Source of the DNA: Cucumis sativus
Lineage: Eukaryota > Streptophyta > Magnoliopsida > Cucurbitales > Cucurbitaceae
NCBI RefSeq assembly: GCF_000004075.3
Contig: NC_026655.2
Coordinates: forward strand, 7,440,001-7,504,000
Length of the DNA: 64,000 nucleotides
Direction: 5' to 3'
Shown here: piece after piece, positions 48,524-61,168 of the stretch
Position numbering within the stretch: the stretch's first letter is position 1
How the letters are laid out: every line of letters starts with the position of its first letter
Made by a program: the position numbers and the translations under genes
Notes under the pieces: model-generated
What the model was told of the DNA's origin: nothing
Seen by the model: the letters and a program-made list of their open reading frames with translations, nothing else
Database searches by the model: none

Positions 48524-51500
48524 TGGAAAAAGAAAAGTGATTTCTCTTACTTTTGAAATAAAATGTTGAACTGTTTTCTCAATGTCAAAGTTCTATTAGA
48601 TTTTCTTCTTCTTCTTCTTTTTTTTTTTTTTGGGTACGAATTACCTAAAACTTTTTGAAAAAAAAATGAAAATAGAGAGAAAGAGAGATCTAAAGAAAAT
48701 TAAAAAGATTTATAAAAGCTTATTTAAAAGTTAATTTTTCTAAAAAACATGTTTTAACCCAATTTTCTAGGTTATTATCTATCAATTTTAATCTTATATT
48801 TCTTTTCATTCTTGGAAAGGAAAAGAAGAGTTTGTGGGGGTTGAACTTTTCTCCAACTCTTATCTGGTTGAACACTCAACTTTGGAAGAAATCTCTCTTA
48901 CAGATTGGGATTTTTCTTCTTCCTCCAACATATGCAAAGAAAAGGTTGGAAAAAAGTTAATTATTACTCATTAATAAGTCGTCTTGTACGAATATATAAT
49001 AATTACATAGTCATTTATTCCATCATATTAGATCAGAGAGTCAAGAGGGTATAAATTGAAATAGTTTAATATAACTAACATATATTTATGTTGGAGATAT
49101 ACACATGCCTGTCTTTAGATAGATACTATTAAAATTATACGATTATTATCTATATATATTTTTATTCATTTTACTATATTTAAAAAATAATCCTACTTAA
49201 CAAACATTTTTTTAGATTGAAAGTCCAATCTTCTATTTTAAAATTATTGTACCAAAAACATTAAAGAAGATGAAGAAAAAGGAGGCTAGATCTTAGATCA
49301 TTTAAATTTCTAAACTAATATAGAAAGAAGTTCTTGAAGATTGTGAATTAAACCCCTTCCCACTAGGGCAAAGGAAGTTAGAAAAAGAGTTCATTAATTC
49401 ATATCTAGGTATAATAGTTAACCTAGTGAATTTACTTAAACAAGTTGGTAGACATTATTAACAAAACAATATTCACAACTCATGGAAGAAGAGAGAGGTG
49501 GTATTGTGCAAATCTAGAGACAGAGTAAACAATTTTAGAGTCAGCAATACAAACTATATACAAAGAAATTGTATGTGACATTGCAAAAAATGATTACGTT
49601 TTATAGGTTGTTTTCAAATATAACAAAATTGTTAAAAATATTTTAAAATAACATAAAATTTTACTTCTTACTAGTAATAGATCATGATAGATTTATAGAC
49701 TCGCCTCGTCCATACGCAACAATGACGTGTACAAAATCCAAAAATTGTCCAATTTTCTATTTTAGAAAAAAAAAACAATAGAACCACTTTTTTCTTAATT
49801 CTGATTTCAAATTTGATTACCATCGAACCCTTAGAATGAGTGTTATGCCATTAGGAAAAATTAAAGAATAAACACCATTTAGGAGTTTATATTCTTCTTT
49901 ATTATTTTTATTTTTCCTACTTTTATAGATAAAATTTTGGTGAATATGATTGGGTTATAGGAGAAATTCTTTGCCCAGCCAGCACAATATGGTTGGAGGT
50001 GGAAGAAATAAATAAAGTCGGTATCTACCAAAATATTTCAAAATTAACAAAATTCAACATGAAACGAAAAAACTATCTAAATTAAACAAAAGAAGGAAAA
50101 GAAAAAAAAAACATGTTAAATTGTATTAGGATTGTCTCTAAATTTTGTAGATTTGAATTATTATTATTATTAGTATTATTAACTTTAGAGTCACATTAAT
50201 AATTTTAAAATTATTTTAAATAATAATTATATACCTAAATATCATAATATATATTTGTGATAAACCAAGATATAAGATTATCTGTAATTTCTAGCTATCT
50301 TGATCCATATTGTGATGTGGTTAATCATAAATAGATGAGTTTTTAACCAAAAAAAAAAAAGTTGAAAACAATAATAATTTTGTGTCTATCATGTCTTTAA
50401 ATTTTTTAATAATTTTGTCTAATTCATCATTATTATATTTGTTAATTAAATTTGTTCTTTTGAGTGTCCAAAAATTGACAAATACAGAATATAGAAAAAC
50501 ATTAAAAAAGAAAAATAATAACAACATACAAATTGCTTGGTTTAGTAAGGTGTATTAAATTCACTTGATTTAGATTTACTAATAGTATATTAATTACATC
50601 AATAGATAAAGTGAAAATAATTTTGTGATTGAGAATGCATGTTACAGAATTTTGATGTCTCTACCACATTTTGCAAGTTTATGATTTATGACACCTAATT
50701 GAGATATCTTGGTGCACGTATACTGAAATCTTAACTTTGCATTAGGTTTAATTTGAGGTAATTTTTATAAATCCTAGAGTTGTAATCTTAAATAGATTGT
50801 AAATAAATAAAAATGTATGAGTTATAGTTTAATTAATTATGGTTAATCTAAGATTCACTTTTATATTTTTGTGTTATTAATTTATATATTCTTTTAACAT
50901 GGAATTCTCAACTTATCCTTCAATATTGCTTCATCTCAAAACTAATTAATAAATAAGAGCAGTAACCATAAGATGATAGTATAAAGATTAAAACATCTTT
51001 TTATGGTACCTTTTTGAGTTCACTAATTTTGTATCGATTCTTTTTCTTTTATTGGATATTCGTTTAGGTTTCACGAGCTTTGATATCACGATCAACTTTC
51101 ATCTCAAACTGAATTGGTAATGAAAAAAAAGGTAAACCATGTATTTGATAAAACATCACATTTTCATCTTTTATGTTATTGCCTTTTTTGTTGGCTTGTA
51201 ATTTTTCTTTATTATCTTGTTGGTTTGCACATATACTTTTGGAAGCTTGTTTTTACTCTGTTGTTCGATATCTTAAATCATTGGTTGAAAAAAGAAAAGA
51301 AAAACGGTTTAAAAAAGGAATAGTTGGTCCAAGGGGAGCCTACACACCATCAAAATCAGAAAGTGGTTAGCATTGTGCTAAGGGGAGCCTAAACATTATA
51401 CTGATGATCTTAATTAAACCAAACATTTTCTAATTTAAGAACAGCTTAAGTGTTCTGATTTGTTTGATTTTGTCAGAGTTGTTTATCTGCTGTTCATATC

Positions 51501-51984
51501 CACACTATGTAAATATTTTGAATCATAGTGAAACCTTTTTTTTCTTCAAGCTAAGGCACTTATCAGTCCTCCAGATGTTGGTGAAGGTTACACGGAACTG
51601 AGTTGATAATTCATATGTTCAGTTCTCTCCTTTTTGCTTCCTCGTTTATTGGGTATTGTGTTTGTAACTTTGGGTGTTTGACATCTTGATCTTTCATGCC
51701 CGATCTCTTTCATCATTTCATTTTCCATGCGGATCTAAATCAATTTAATAAAAAAAAAAAGTCATCATCTATATTAGAACAGTCAGATATTCTGTAAAAT
51801 GACAAATCTGTTCACTTCGTTAGCTAGAAGTAATGACTTTGCCCACATCTTCCTTTTTCATCCAAGACAATGACTTGAAGTGGACAAACGATACCTCTCT
51901 TAAATATTTATGTTTAATTTTTATATTGCTCTATTATCAAATATTGAATAGTTTTATTGATTTGAATAAGAAATAAATTATTTT
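48524..51984. other. gene-poor region upstream of PPO-6
   Basis: AT-rich, no recognisable gene. 49615-49700 looks like half of a TGATAG-family MITE. At about 51330-51400 the phrase aaggggagccta occurs twice 50 bp apart. 51540-51760 ends in a poly-A stretch and may be a retroelement 3' tail. None of these can be assigned firmly. Confidence 0.5.
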
Positions 51985-52195
51985 AAATGACAAAACTTTT
52001 TTAATATATTTATCTATATAGTGAAATATCACAATATATTTGTAAAATAGACTATTGATAGATCAAGATAGACTATTATATGTATCTATCTTAGTCTATT
52101 GTGGTATATTATAGATAAATTGTGATACTAAATTTTAGTATACTTTGTATTTTTTTTTTATTTTGCTATATTTAAAAATAACTATAAGAAATATT
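51985..52195. repeat. foldback MITE copy (TGATAG family), diverged
   Basis: Central inverted motif agactattgatagatcaaga ... tatctatcttagtctattg, with an AT-rich left end and ttttgctatatttaaaaat at the right end, as in other copies. Confidence 0.45.
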
Positions 52196-52397
52196 TTTTA
52201 TTTTTTTTTAAATCTAGTTTTCATATGATAATAAAGGAGAAGAGAAAAAAAAAAGTAGTGGTGGTGGAAATGAAAAGGGAATCTGCAATGGCCAAGTTGA
52301 ATGTTCATCGCTAGCTATAAAGTTTCATTGTCCTTTAAAATATTTAGAGTTGTGTACGCAATCCAAATTTGGGAGAAATTTTAGAGTTGAATTTGAA

Positions 52398-53310
52398 TAT
52401 GAATATTAATTGCAACGTGCAATAAGTTTGAAAAACTTGAAATTCTACTGTGTCCTTTCCTGCCTACCCTAATGACACATTATTATTGACCTTCTTTGCT
52501 AAATATTGATCAAAGTTTGTTTGATCACTTCAAATTAAGGCATTGTTTAACTTAATCAAAAATATTTAAAGGTGGAACAAAAATGAGATCCTGAAACGTA
52601 AAAGTGGTGAGAAAGAAGGTTGGATTAAAAAATGTGGGATCATAACGAATTTGGATTACATTACTTTACAAACTCATTCCATTATAGACATCAAACATGC
52701 CCTTCGATTTTGTTTTGAAAAGGGTTACACTTGTTTTTTTTTTCTTTGAATTGTTTTCAATTGGTTACATTTTTCATGAGTAGAAGAGTTAGAATTCTCA
52801 GCCAATTTTCGAAAACAAACCCATTTAACGTTACGTAACTGTGTATTGTAAGAACTCAAGTGTCGTATCTATGTGTGATATTAACGAATACCTGAGATTT
52901 TTTTAGGTATGTCAACAAGAGTTTTGGAGGGAGAAAATTGCATAGTACTGCTGCTGGACAATAAACTAGATAGAGATGTTCACGAACTGATGTAGCCATT
53001 TTAAATCTTCATCCCAATCTTCCAATTAGTTTCACTTGTTTCTCCAAAAGAAATATAATTTCAACCATACACAACAATATTTTTCAAATAATTTCCTAAC
53101 ATAATTTTCATTCAAATAAAATATCTCTTCACAAATTCATTCGTAAAGGTATTTCGATCAAACACTCCACAATACCATCTCTTTTCAACACTCGTCCCGA
53201 CTCGATTGACTTGAGTGCCTAAGATCCACATTCAATTTTCTTTCTTTTGTATTGTATGCACCCTTTTGGTCTTTCCTTAAAAATTAAAACAAATCCACAT
53301 AATTTTTCCC
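52398..53310 (-). repeat. right arm of long dispersed inverted repeat
   Basis: Reverse-complement partner of 26490-27125. Shared landmarks include gtgtcctttc-tgcctaccct, atgacacattattattgacc, gttcacgaactgatgtagcc and, after an extra ~190 bp (53045-53235), tgtatgcacccttttg and ccttaaaa. The arms enclose the PPO-3 to PPO-6 part of the array, the tRNA genes and the Copia fossil. Confidence 0.8.
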
Positions 53311-53919
53311 CCTAAAGTATTGGTGGGTTGGTTTTAAAAAAAAATGATATTGGTTGGGTTGGTTTTGAAAAAATGGTCTTGATCCATCAAATTAATAAAA
53401 TAATATGTGACTTAATGACGTGAAAATTTCTGAATAGAACAGAAATAGATATATTATTGTGAAAAAACAAATGAACGGAGAAAAATTGTTTATAAAAGTT
53501 AAAAAATGGATACATTATGGTGAAAAGATTTCGAATAGAAAAGTAGACATTTATATTTGAGCTTTACACAATTGAGTTGAAAGGAAATTCAAATCTCTCT
53601 CTCTTTGTTGATTGAGAGAGTATATACTAGACTAGTTAAACTATAAACTATATGGTATCAAAGTTTATATATATCAAACCTTAAGCGTTATTGCTTAATA
53701 AAAATTGATGAGATTCGATCAAAGTCTAATAAATTTAAAGAATGAGACAACATCTTGATAGAACATATTAAGAATCTAACATAAAGAAAAATAGAAAGAT
53801 TTCACAAGCAGTAGATCCACGTGCCTTGTAGAGGAAAGGCACATGCCCCTCGAATTGTCACTTTTTGTATTTTTATAAATAAAAAAATCAAGTTAATTAA
53901 TAGTAAAATTAATCGAAAA

Positions 53920-54122
53920 ACTATTGAAAATATTTATGATAATTTAACAAAATTCTAGATTTTATCCAGATTAACATCAATACATATTGATATACTTGTA
54001 TCGGTGTCTATTAATGTTATTATATAAATTGATAGAAGTTTATGATTGTCTATCAGTGTCTATCATTGATAGAATTTAAAATTTTATGATATTATGTTAA
54101 TATTTTTAGTAGTTTTGTCATG
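53920..54122. repeat. foldback MITE copy (TGATAG family)
   Basis: Left end ctattgaaaatatttatgat and the reverse complement of the right end (ctactaaaaatattaacata) align over about 45 bp; the core has tctatcagtgtctatcattg. Confidence 0.55.
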
Positions 54123-54164
54123 GCAATTTGATCGCATTAAATATCATATATGAACTTAAGGACG

Positions 54165-54284
54165 AGGGGTCCAAGATTATAAGTATTGAATGTCAAGAAA
54201 TTCGAGTTGGTGACTACCATGAATCGAATTCATGACCTCTTAGTAAATTTTTTAATTTTTTACTACTAGACCAACCCATGATGG
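54165..54284 (-). mobile_element. tRNA-derived SINE fragment
   Basis: On the minus strand: ATCATGGGTTGGTCTAGTAG (box A, TGGTCTAGTAG) and, about 35 nt later, GAGGTCATGAATTCGATTCA (box B, close to GGTTCGATTCA), then ATGGTAGTCACC. This is the head of a widespread plant SINE type whose canonical form reads GGTTGGCCTAGTGG and GGGTTCAATCC (from memory). The body is short, so it is 3'-truncated or diverged. Confidence 0.55.
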
Positions 54285-55719
54285 TTACGACACTATTCCT
54301 ATTAAATAAAGCTTTATATGTCGGCACTTACACTTGTTTGGAGTTGTTATTTTTCAAGTCACAACACGTCACGTGACTCAATCTAATCAAACTAACTCAT
54401 AAATGGACTTGATCGATCTCATGGTCCATGGATTCTTCAACTACCTACAAATGTGGTAAGCTTCTTCAAAAGGCGAGTGAAAAGATTTTGAGAGAAAGGA
54501 AGTCGTGAAGGAGAGGGGGAAAACGTCGTCAGAGAACATTTGCGAGAGAGAAAAACAGTGACAACGTCGGATGAAGTAAGGGTTTTTGTAAGAGAGAGAG
54601 AAAATCCCTTATTTCCAATTGAGTAAATAAACATTGACTCATCGTAATCATACAAAAAGTTTAGAGAAAGGTCTTCCAATTGGGCAGCCAGGGGTGATGA
54701 TTTCTTCACAAGTGTGGGAAATAAATAGACCATATCTCATATTCTTACCAAAATTCTTCTGCTCCATTCAAACTGTTAGAAAATGCTTTCAATCCCTAAT
54801 TCAAAAGTAACTTTTACTTTCCTTTCTTCTTGGTAACGTTCACATTAATTATAATACTTTTGATTATGATACGTCATATACATAAATCGATTTAGAGAAC
54901 TTTGATCATCAAGTACGTAGAACATATTTACAGGGGAAAAATGCCATTGTTAGCTTTGACATCATTTTTTTTCATTCATAAAATTTGAAGCAAAGCAACA
55001 TAATTTAAGAAATATTGTAATGCAAACATTTCCTTTTAACTACATTTCTATATTACATTGATAAATGTATAATGCCCTATATATAAAATTCTTAGATTTT
55101 TCCTCTAGATTGCACTCTCTTTATTAAAAATGCATATAAATTGCTCCAACTATCATTATCAATTCAAAGAAAGTGATGCTTTCTAGTAATTAGGTGAGTT
55201 GGAAAAGTGGATAAGCATCACCAAAAACCTACAACTCGACTGCCTTTTTTCTTTGTCAATTCACAAACTATGGCTGTATTCAATAATAACAATAATAATT
55301 ATTGTTGTTGTTATTTTGTTATCATTATTCTGTATTCAATTATCTTAACGAATATGTAATCATTAATGGAAAAAGTAATTAATTATTATAGAAAAAATTA
55401 GAAATATTTACAACATATTTCATAGACATCAATAAAAGTTCAAATTGTTATAGAATATGAAATTTTCATTTATTTTGTTTTGCTATATTAATTATATTAC
55501 TTGCTCCTTTTATTCCCCATGAAAGTTTTTAGTTACTTTCTTAAAAAAAAAAAGTCTCCTCTCCAATCTCCCACAAAGAATCGCTTATGAACATGATATT
55601 TGAGAAAACGTTTAAATATCTTGTATGAAATATAGATAAACTTCACTTTCTTGATATTGATCTGTTCATGGAGTGATACAAGACTTTTTATATATCTAAG
55701 AAGATGAAATAGTTACAAA
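54285..55719. other. intergenic region
   Basis: A 98-codon open frame on the minus strand at 54437-54733 has no recognisable domain and low-complexity ends; I do not call it. The rest is AT-rich. Confidence 0.5.
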
Positions 55720-55895
55720 TATAACGAAACATTTATAACATGTTACAAATATAAAAGCACTTTTTGAAAAATTGCAAATAAAGTAAAATCGATCAAAAGT
55801 CAATTATTAATTTAGACTATAAGAGTTCATTAACAATTATAGTCTATTACAAATATATTTTAGTGTATTTACAATAGATTTTCTATAATTTCTAC
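55720..55895. repeat. foldback MITE copy (TGATAG family), diverged
   Basis: Left ttacaaatataacgaaacat, central tagactataagag / tatagtctatta inverted motif, right end acaatagattttctataa. Boundaries approximate. Confidence 0.4.
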
Positions 55896-56249
55896 CATTA
55901 TAATTACCGGAATGATTAGAGAAAGATTTTTATCTTTTTTTCCCCAAGCTTTGCTTATATATGTTTAATAAAATAATTAAGAATAATTAATACACTTTCA
56001 AATTTTATAAATAAAATGTTATTACAAACCATACTTGTTTTATTAAATCAACGACAAATGGACTAATTTAATAGATTTATCGAAGGTGTGGAAATTAAAT
56101 CATAATATTATAACTTTGCTTTCTCGAAAGTGCAATGATACAAGAGAATAAGACATTTCTGTCGTACAGAAAAGAATAATTCTATTGACATGTTTAATTT
56201 GTTGAGCAATATAAGTTTATATTTTAAAATTTACTAAATCCATGTCATC

Positions 56250-56390
56250 TATTTTTTTTACATTTTATAAATATAATAAAATTAGTGATATCAGACGGCT
56301 ATCAAATATCTATCAATGGATTGTATAATAATTATCCTTAATAAAATCTAAAATTTTATTATATTTTATAAATACTTTTATTTACTTTCC
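56250..56390. repeat. foldback MITE copy (TGATAG family), short
   Basis: Left acattttataaatataataa and right attatattttataaatac are inverted copies of each other over about 30 bp around a ctatcaaatatctatcaatg core. Confidence 0.5.
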
Positions 56391-56619
56391 ATATTTGAAA
56401 AGGTTCTTAATTAAAAGGCAATTCAAAGGTAGATTTAAAAATTTTGGCATCCCACATGTATCCACTTTTGGACAGGAGCATTTCATAATTTGGGCCTTGT
56501 GGGATATTTGAGTTGGTCCTTAGGAACAAAGGGAAGGCATAAATGACTTGGGCCTCATTGTCATTCTTTTACACATATACCATTTTTATTAAACATTATC
56601 AACAATAAAAATATATATG

Positions 56620-56785
56620 TATAAATATAACAAAATCGATCAAAATTCTATCACTAATAGTTCATGTTATAAATATTAGTTTAACTATCACAAATAAACC
56701 ATAAAAATTTATAAGCAATAGAAGTCTATCAAATACACTTTATATATTTACATTTTTAAAAAATGTTGTTATATACTTAATTATT
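56620..56785. repeat. foldback MITE copy (TGATAG family)
   Basis: Left ataaatataacaaaatcgat with ttctatcactaatag; right end aagtctatcaaatac and acatttttaaaaaatgttg, matching the ends of the 31.9-kb copy. Confidence 0.5.
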
Positions 56786-59285
56786 ATTAATAAAAAAAAC
56801 TTATTCATTATAATTACTCTACCCTATAATCGTTAGTGTGGATTATAAATTATAAAATGAAAGAAAGGTGAAGATAGTAAAATATTTATAGACTTAATTT
56901 TTAAAGTTAAATAAAATAGTTAGCCAAACTCAACTAACAAAAACTTAAAAAAACTATGAAAAAGCATATAATCTACACAACAACAACAAAAAAAAAAATT
57001 ACACGTAAAAATCTATTTTTTCTTCTACCATAATTTTGAAAAATGTCCAAATTTCTTTTAATATATTATTGTCTATTTTTATTTAAAATTGATTTATTAA
57101 TAGAAACTCTAAATTTCAATGTATAGATTTATTCCTTTAAAGTTTTATTTTAATCGGTTTGAGATGTTTTTTCTAACAATAAAACATAAATACATAGATA
57201 TCATTTCATTTCACGACAAAAAGTTTCAAAGAAAAAAATTTACTCCACTTTTTTCGCCAAATCAAAAGATTCATTTTATACATCGCTTTAATCCAATATT
57301 CATCGAGTGTGTTTTTCTTAACATTATAATATGAGATGTTGATTATCAATAATTAAAAATAATTTAAAAAACATATTAAAAGTCATTTATTAATTTATTG
57401 TGATTGTTAAATTAAACATGATCAAACTCAAGTAATATAAGGAGTTTATCATATAATTTTACGACTAACATCACAGACATTTATAGTCAATAAAAATTAT
57501 ACCAAGTGTATGTGATGTCATAGTTTTATGAATATTTGACAATAGTTGAATAAAGTTTAATTATTTTACAATAATATAGTATACCCACGGTTTAAAATGT
57601 GATATTTAGTAATAAATTTGAGTAATAATATAAGAGGAAGAGAAAGGAAAAAAATTATAAAAGCTTTAAATGCAAAGTTAAGATTCCCAAAAGGTAGTAA
57701 AAAAGAAAGTACAATTATTTTCTTTTCTTTTCCTATAGGTATGAGATTCCTAAAGTAAAAAAGCTAATGAAAAAGGCCAACTATGTTTGCATGATGATGT
57801 TCCAAATGTTATCTACTATATTTAAATGAAAATTAAATTTATATCAAATGGGTCCACAATATATATATATATTTATACACCAATTTCCAATCCCTTTAAC
57901 CCATTTTAATTTTACTTTTTAAGTGTTAAATTTGTTGGATTGTGTGGTTGTTTATGATATATTATTGTTGAATAAGAATATGATAACTTGTTAGGAAAAA
58001 AATATGAATTTAAAATTGGTCTACGGACATCTCTCTTCGACTTAAGTTTGATTATTTCTATCGGTTAATTTGTGAGTTTTTAATACTTGTTTTAGAATTG
58101 TTATGATATTTGGTATTTTGTATTTGAGTTTAACGAGTTTTAGTTATTAATTATGTGTTATTGATAAACTTATAAATTAAAAAAAAACTATATAGTCCAA
58201 CAATCCAATCCAACCCAACTCAATTTTAAAAGTTGAGTTGAGTTAGAGACTTTAATTATTTGTGTTTTTTGAGATGTCAACTCAACTTAACTCGAATTTT
58301 CAAGTTGGTCTAAAAGATTTCATCAACTCGACCCAAGTAAACCCATGTGAACCCCTAGTCATATATGTAAATATTGGTGTATCTAATAAACTCATCTTTG
58401 TTTTGGAGGTCAAAGCCAACTGGTTGCTCATTTTTAGAGATGTCAAAGTTGATAGGAAGAACTAATGTGTTGTTTGGCCCAATTGGGGACTGCATGCAGA
58501 GGATGAGGCCAATTCGTCCATTTCCTTTTGATGGATGCCAAAGAAGAAAAGGAGAAGACCGATTGGCCCACCCACCTTGACCTTAGAATTCAAGGGTTGA
58601 GATCAACCTTATTTCGTTCTTTGGAGCCTATTCATAGCAGACCCCTATACGATGTCATCCTTTTGCCCAATCTAATCCTCAAGAATTTTATTGAAACTCG
58701 AATCTTATTTATTCGCGAAAATAGGAAGAAAGCCCTATACTATTCTATTTGTTATGCATTTAATTTAATTAGTTAGTGTTAGTGCTGTTGGTTTTTGTAA
58801 GAGTTTTTAGTTAGGAAATAAGTGAGAAAAATCATATTGAGCTTCGGAAATGGATAGGTATTGAATGTGAAAGAGAAACGGAAACCGTTATAGAATTGGA
58901 AGTGAAATAACTTTGATTGTTCAATTACAATTAATTAAGGGTCAGATAAATGATAATCTCAATCGACGGCTCAGAATCAATTCCTTAACTCAAAAGCAAA
59001 ACCCACACACTTTCTCCTGCACGTGCATTTCACGCTTTACCATTTGTCAACTCAATTGACTCTCTCTTGAAAGCGTGCCAGCCACGCGACCCAAACACAA
59101 AGCCTTAACTTTTCTTTTTGATTAAAAAGCCAAAAACAAAGAATCATAAATAAAATGATATAATAATAATAATGTGCTCAAACAAATGCTATTCACTTTC
59201 CTTTCTTCTACCCGCGCTAAAATAAAGCACAAGTTATTGCAGAGCTCACCGCCCTTTGATTTCATTTCATTTTCCCATTCCTTCT
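56786..59285. other. intergenic region upstream of the DUF1218 gene
   Basis: AT-rich to about 58480. 58480-58760 is more balanced and has two overlapping frames of 68 and 82 codons with no recognisable product. A GCACGTGC G-box lies at 59019-59026, about 490 bp upstream of the DUF1218 start codon, within a less AT-rich stretch that may be its promoter. Confidence 0.5.
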
Positions 59286-59329
59286 TCTTCTTATAACACT
59301 CCTCTACTAAAACCCATTTGCGCAGAGCT

Positions 59330-59488
59330 GTAAGTTTCGAAGTTGGTTTCCTTTCTTTCTTTCTTTTTTCTCTTTGAATTTTGATTTTTCTGTTTGTTCG
59401 ACGATTTCAAAGTTTTTCTTGTTGTTTTCGTTCTTGGGTTTCTCGTTGTAATTACAGCAATTTTTTCTGTTTGTAACGTTTTCTTTAG
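59330..59488 (+). promoter_or_regulatory. probable 5'-UTR intron of the DUF1218 gene
   Basis: Donor GTAAGT directly after gcagagct and acceptor TTCTTTAG at 59481-59488, with a strongly T-rich interior, 23 bp before the start codon. Leader introns in this position often raise expression in plants; the splice itself is inferred. Confidence 0.55.
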
Positions 59489-59511
59489 GTTGGTTGCTGG
59501 ATCTTTCAATC

Positions 59512-61168
59512 ATGGGTATGCTGGTTTTGATTGTGGTGTTTGTCTTTGATCTCGTTGCTTTTGCACTTGCTGTTGCTGCAGAGCAGAGAAGAACTACTGT
59601 AAGTTTTGTGTATTTGTTGCAACTCTCTATTAATCATTTTTATTGTTTGATGAATGTTTTTTTCTGAGAAGAATTGTTATTGGGAATTTGAAAGGGTTTG
59701 TGATTTTCATACTGGTTGTATAGAAATAATGGCTTATTGATTTTTGGGTTTAGTTATATGTAGGTGGCTTTTGTATAGAAATGCTTTAGGTCACCAGTTT
59801 GTGACTGAATAGAAGAAATTTTGAACTCTGACGAACTCTACAAATCTTCAGACGTCCAAACCATGTTTAAAATGTCATCTACCGGAGACGTAGAGGGAAT
59901 TTTTAGCGAACAAATTAGATTTTTTGTTTCTGCACCCTGTGGCCTGAAGTAGTTTTTAAGCCTTAGATATCTAATTTTTGTCTTCTTTTTTTGTGTTTCT
60001 AATTTGAACCATCAGTGAACAGCTTGGTACGTTAAGTTTCTAATCATGAGAGAACTCAAATATTATGATATTAGGGCTCGTGATTCTGATCCTAATGTTA
60101 TTTGGATGTGAAGAAGGAAGTGTTAGGGCTCATAATGTGTGTATCTTATTCCTAAAAGCCGATTCTTCTTTGGCAGGCCTCAGTCGTTCAAACAGGCAAT
60201 TCTAGATTCTGTGCCTATGATTCTGATATTGCAACTGGATTAGGTGTGGGTTCACTTTTGATCCTATTTGCTAGCCAAGTGATTTTAATGGTGGCAAGTC
60301 GATGTTTATGCTGTGGGAGAGGGTTGCGACCCGGCGGTTCAAGGGCTTGGGCAATTACTCTTTTCATCACTTCCTGGTACAGTTGATTGTTCAACCTTCA
60401 AATTTTACTAGTTTTGTTGTGATTGACTTTGAGTATGAGTTTACTCTGTTTTAGAATTTTACACCACCTTATTTATTCCTTCTTAAAGGATAAGGTTGAT
60501 AGGTCTAAGCCTAGACCCCTATATGATATCTCATAAAGTGGGAAAAGAACCAACATAACACGCATTCGAGTATAACATGGCGTTTTAGACAAAGATCTCC
60601 GTTTATTTAGATCTCTTAGAGGCATTTGGGTCCCTACTGGCTCTTCAATGTGTTACATAAATGGCCAAATAATCATTATAACCTGATTTCAAATGCTTAC
60701 TTTATGTTAATCATGACCATTTAACACGTTATAATGTATAGAGAAACATCAATGAAGCTAATTGATTACCTGTAGAATCTGAACTAGAGTTTGTTTCAAC
60801 TGACACTTGGTTATGATATGAGACAGTCATTTGTGTGTTTTTCAGTTTCTGAAGATCAAAATTGTACTCTAAACTTATGTTTCTGGTGGGTTGTATTGCT
60901 TGAACATTTCAGGATATGTTTTGCCATTGCTGAGATCTGTCTCCTGGCTGCATCGGTGCGAAATGCCTATCATACCAAATATGTTAGTTCTATTATTGAC
61001 GAGCAAATTTCATGCAAGATGTTGAGGAGGGGAGTCTTTGGGGCCGGGGCTGCTTTTATCGTCTTCACATGTGTAGCATCAGAGCTGTTCTATGTTAGCT
61101 TTTCCAAGGCTCATGTCGAGACTTCCTCCTTTGCCAAAGACAGTGGCATTAGAATGGCAAACCTATAG
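59512..61168 (+). CDS. DUF1218 four-transmembrane protein, three exons
   Basis: Exons 59512-59598, 60177-60376, 60913-61168 by GT-AG sites and frame; 180 aa. Four hydrophobic segments are seen: residues ~3-23 (MLVLIVVFVFDLVAFALAVAA), ~50-70 (LGVGSLLILFASQVILMVA), ~87-112 (WAITLFITSWICFAIAEICL) and ~135-158 (FGAGAAFIVFTCVASELFYV). The strongly conserved family signature EICLLAASVRNAYHTKY lies in and after the third segment, and a CLCCGRGL cysteine cluster lies in the cytosolic loop between segments 2 and 3. This is the DUF1218 family (PF06749), which includes the DESIGUAL/VCC and lignin-modifying MWL proteins of Arabidopsis. Those act in leaf patterning and wall lignin composition, but which branch this belongs to cannot be told here. 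No signal peptide beyond the first membrane segment. Confidence 0.9.

Noticed and set aside
54437-54733. 98-codon minus-strand frame
   Set aside because: No recognisable domain, low-complexity Ser/Thr end and no splice or promoter support.
58262-58776. Overlapping 67-82-codon plus-strand frames in a balanced-composition stretch
   Set aside because: Three frames overlap, none matches a known protein, and the flanking words (caacccaactcaa) are common repeat sequence.
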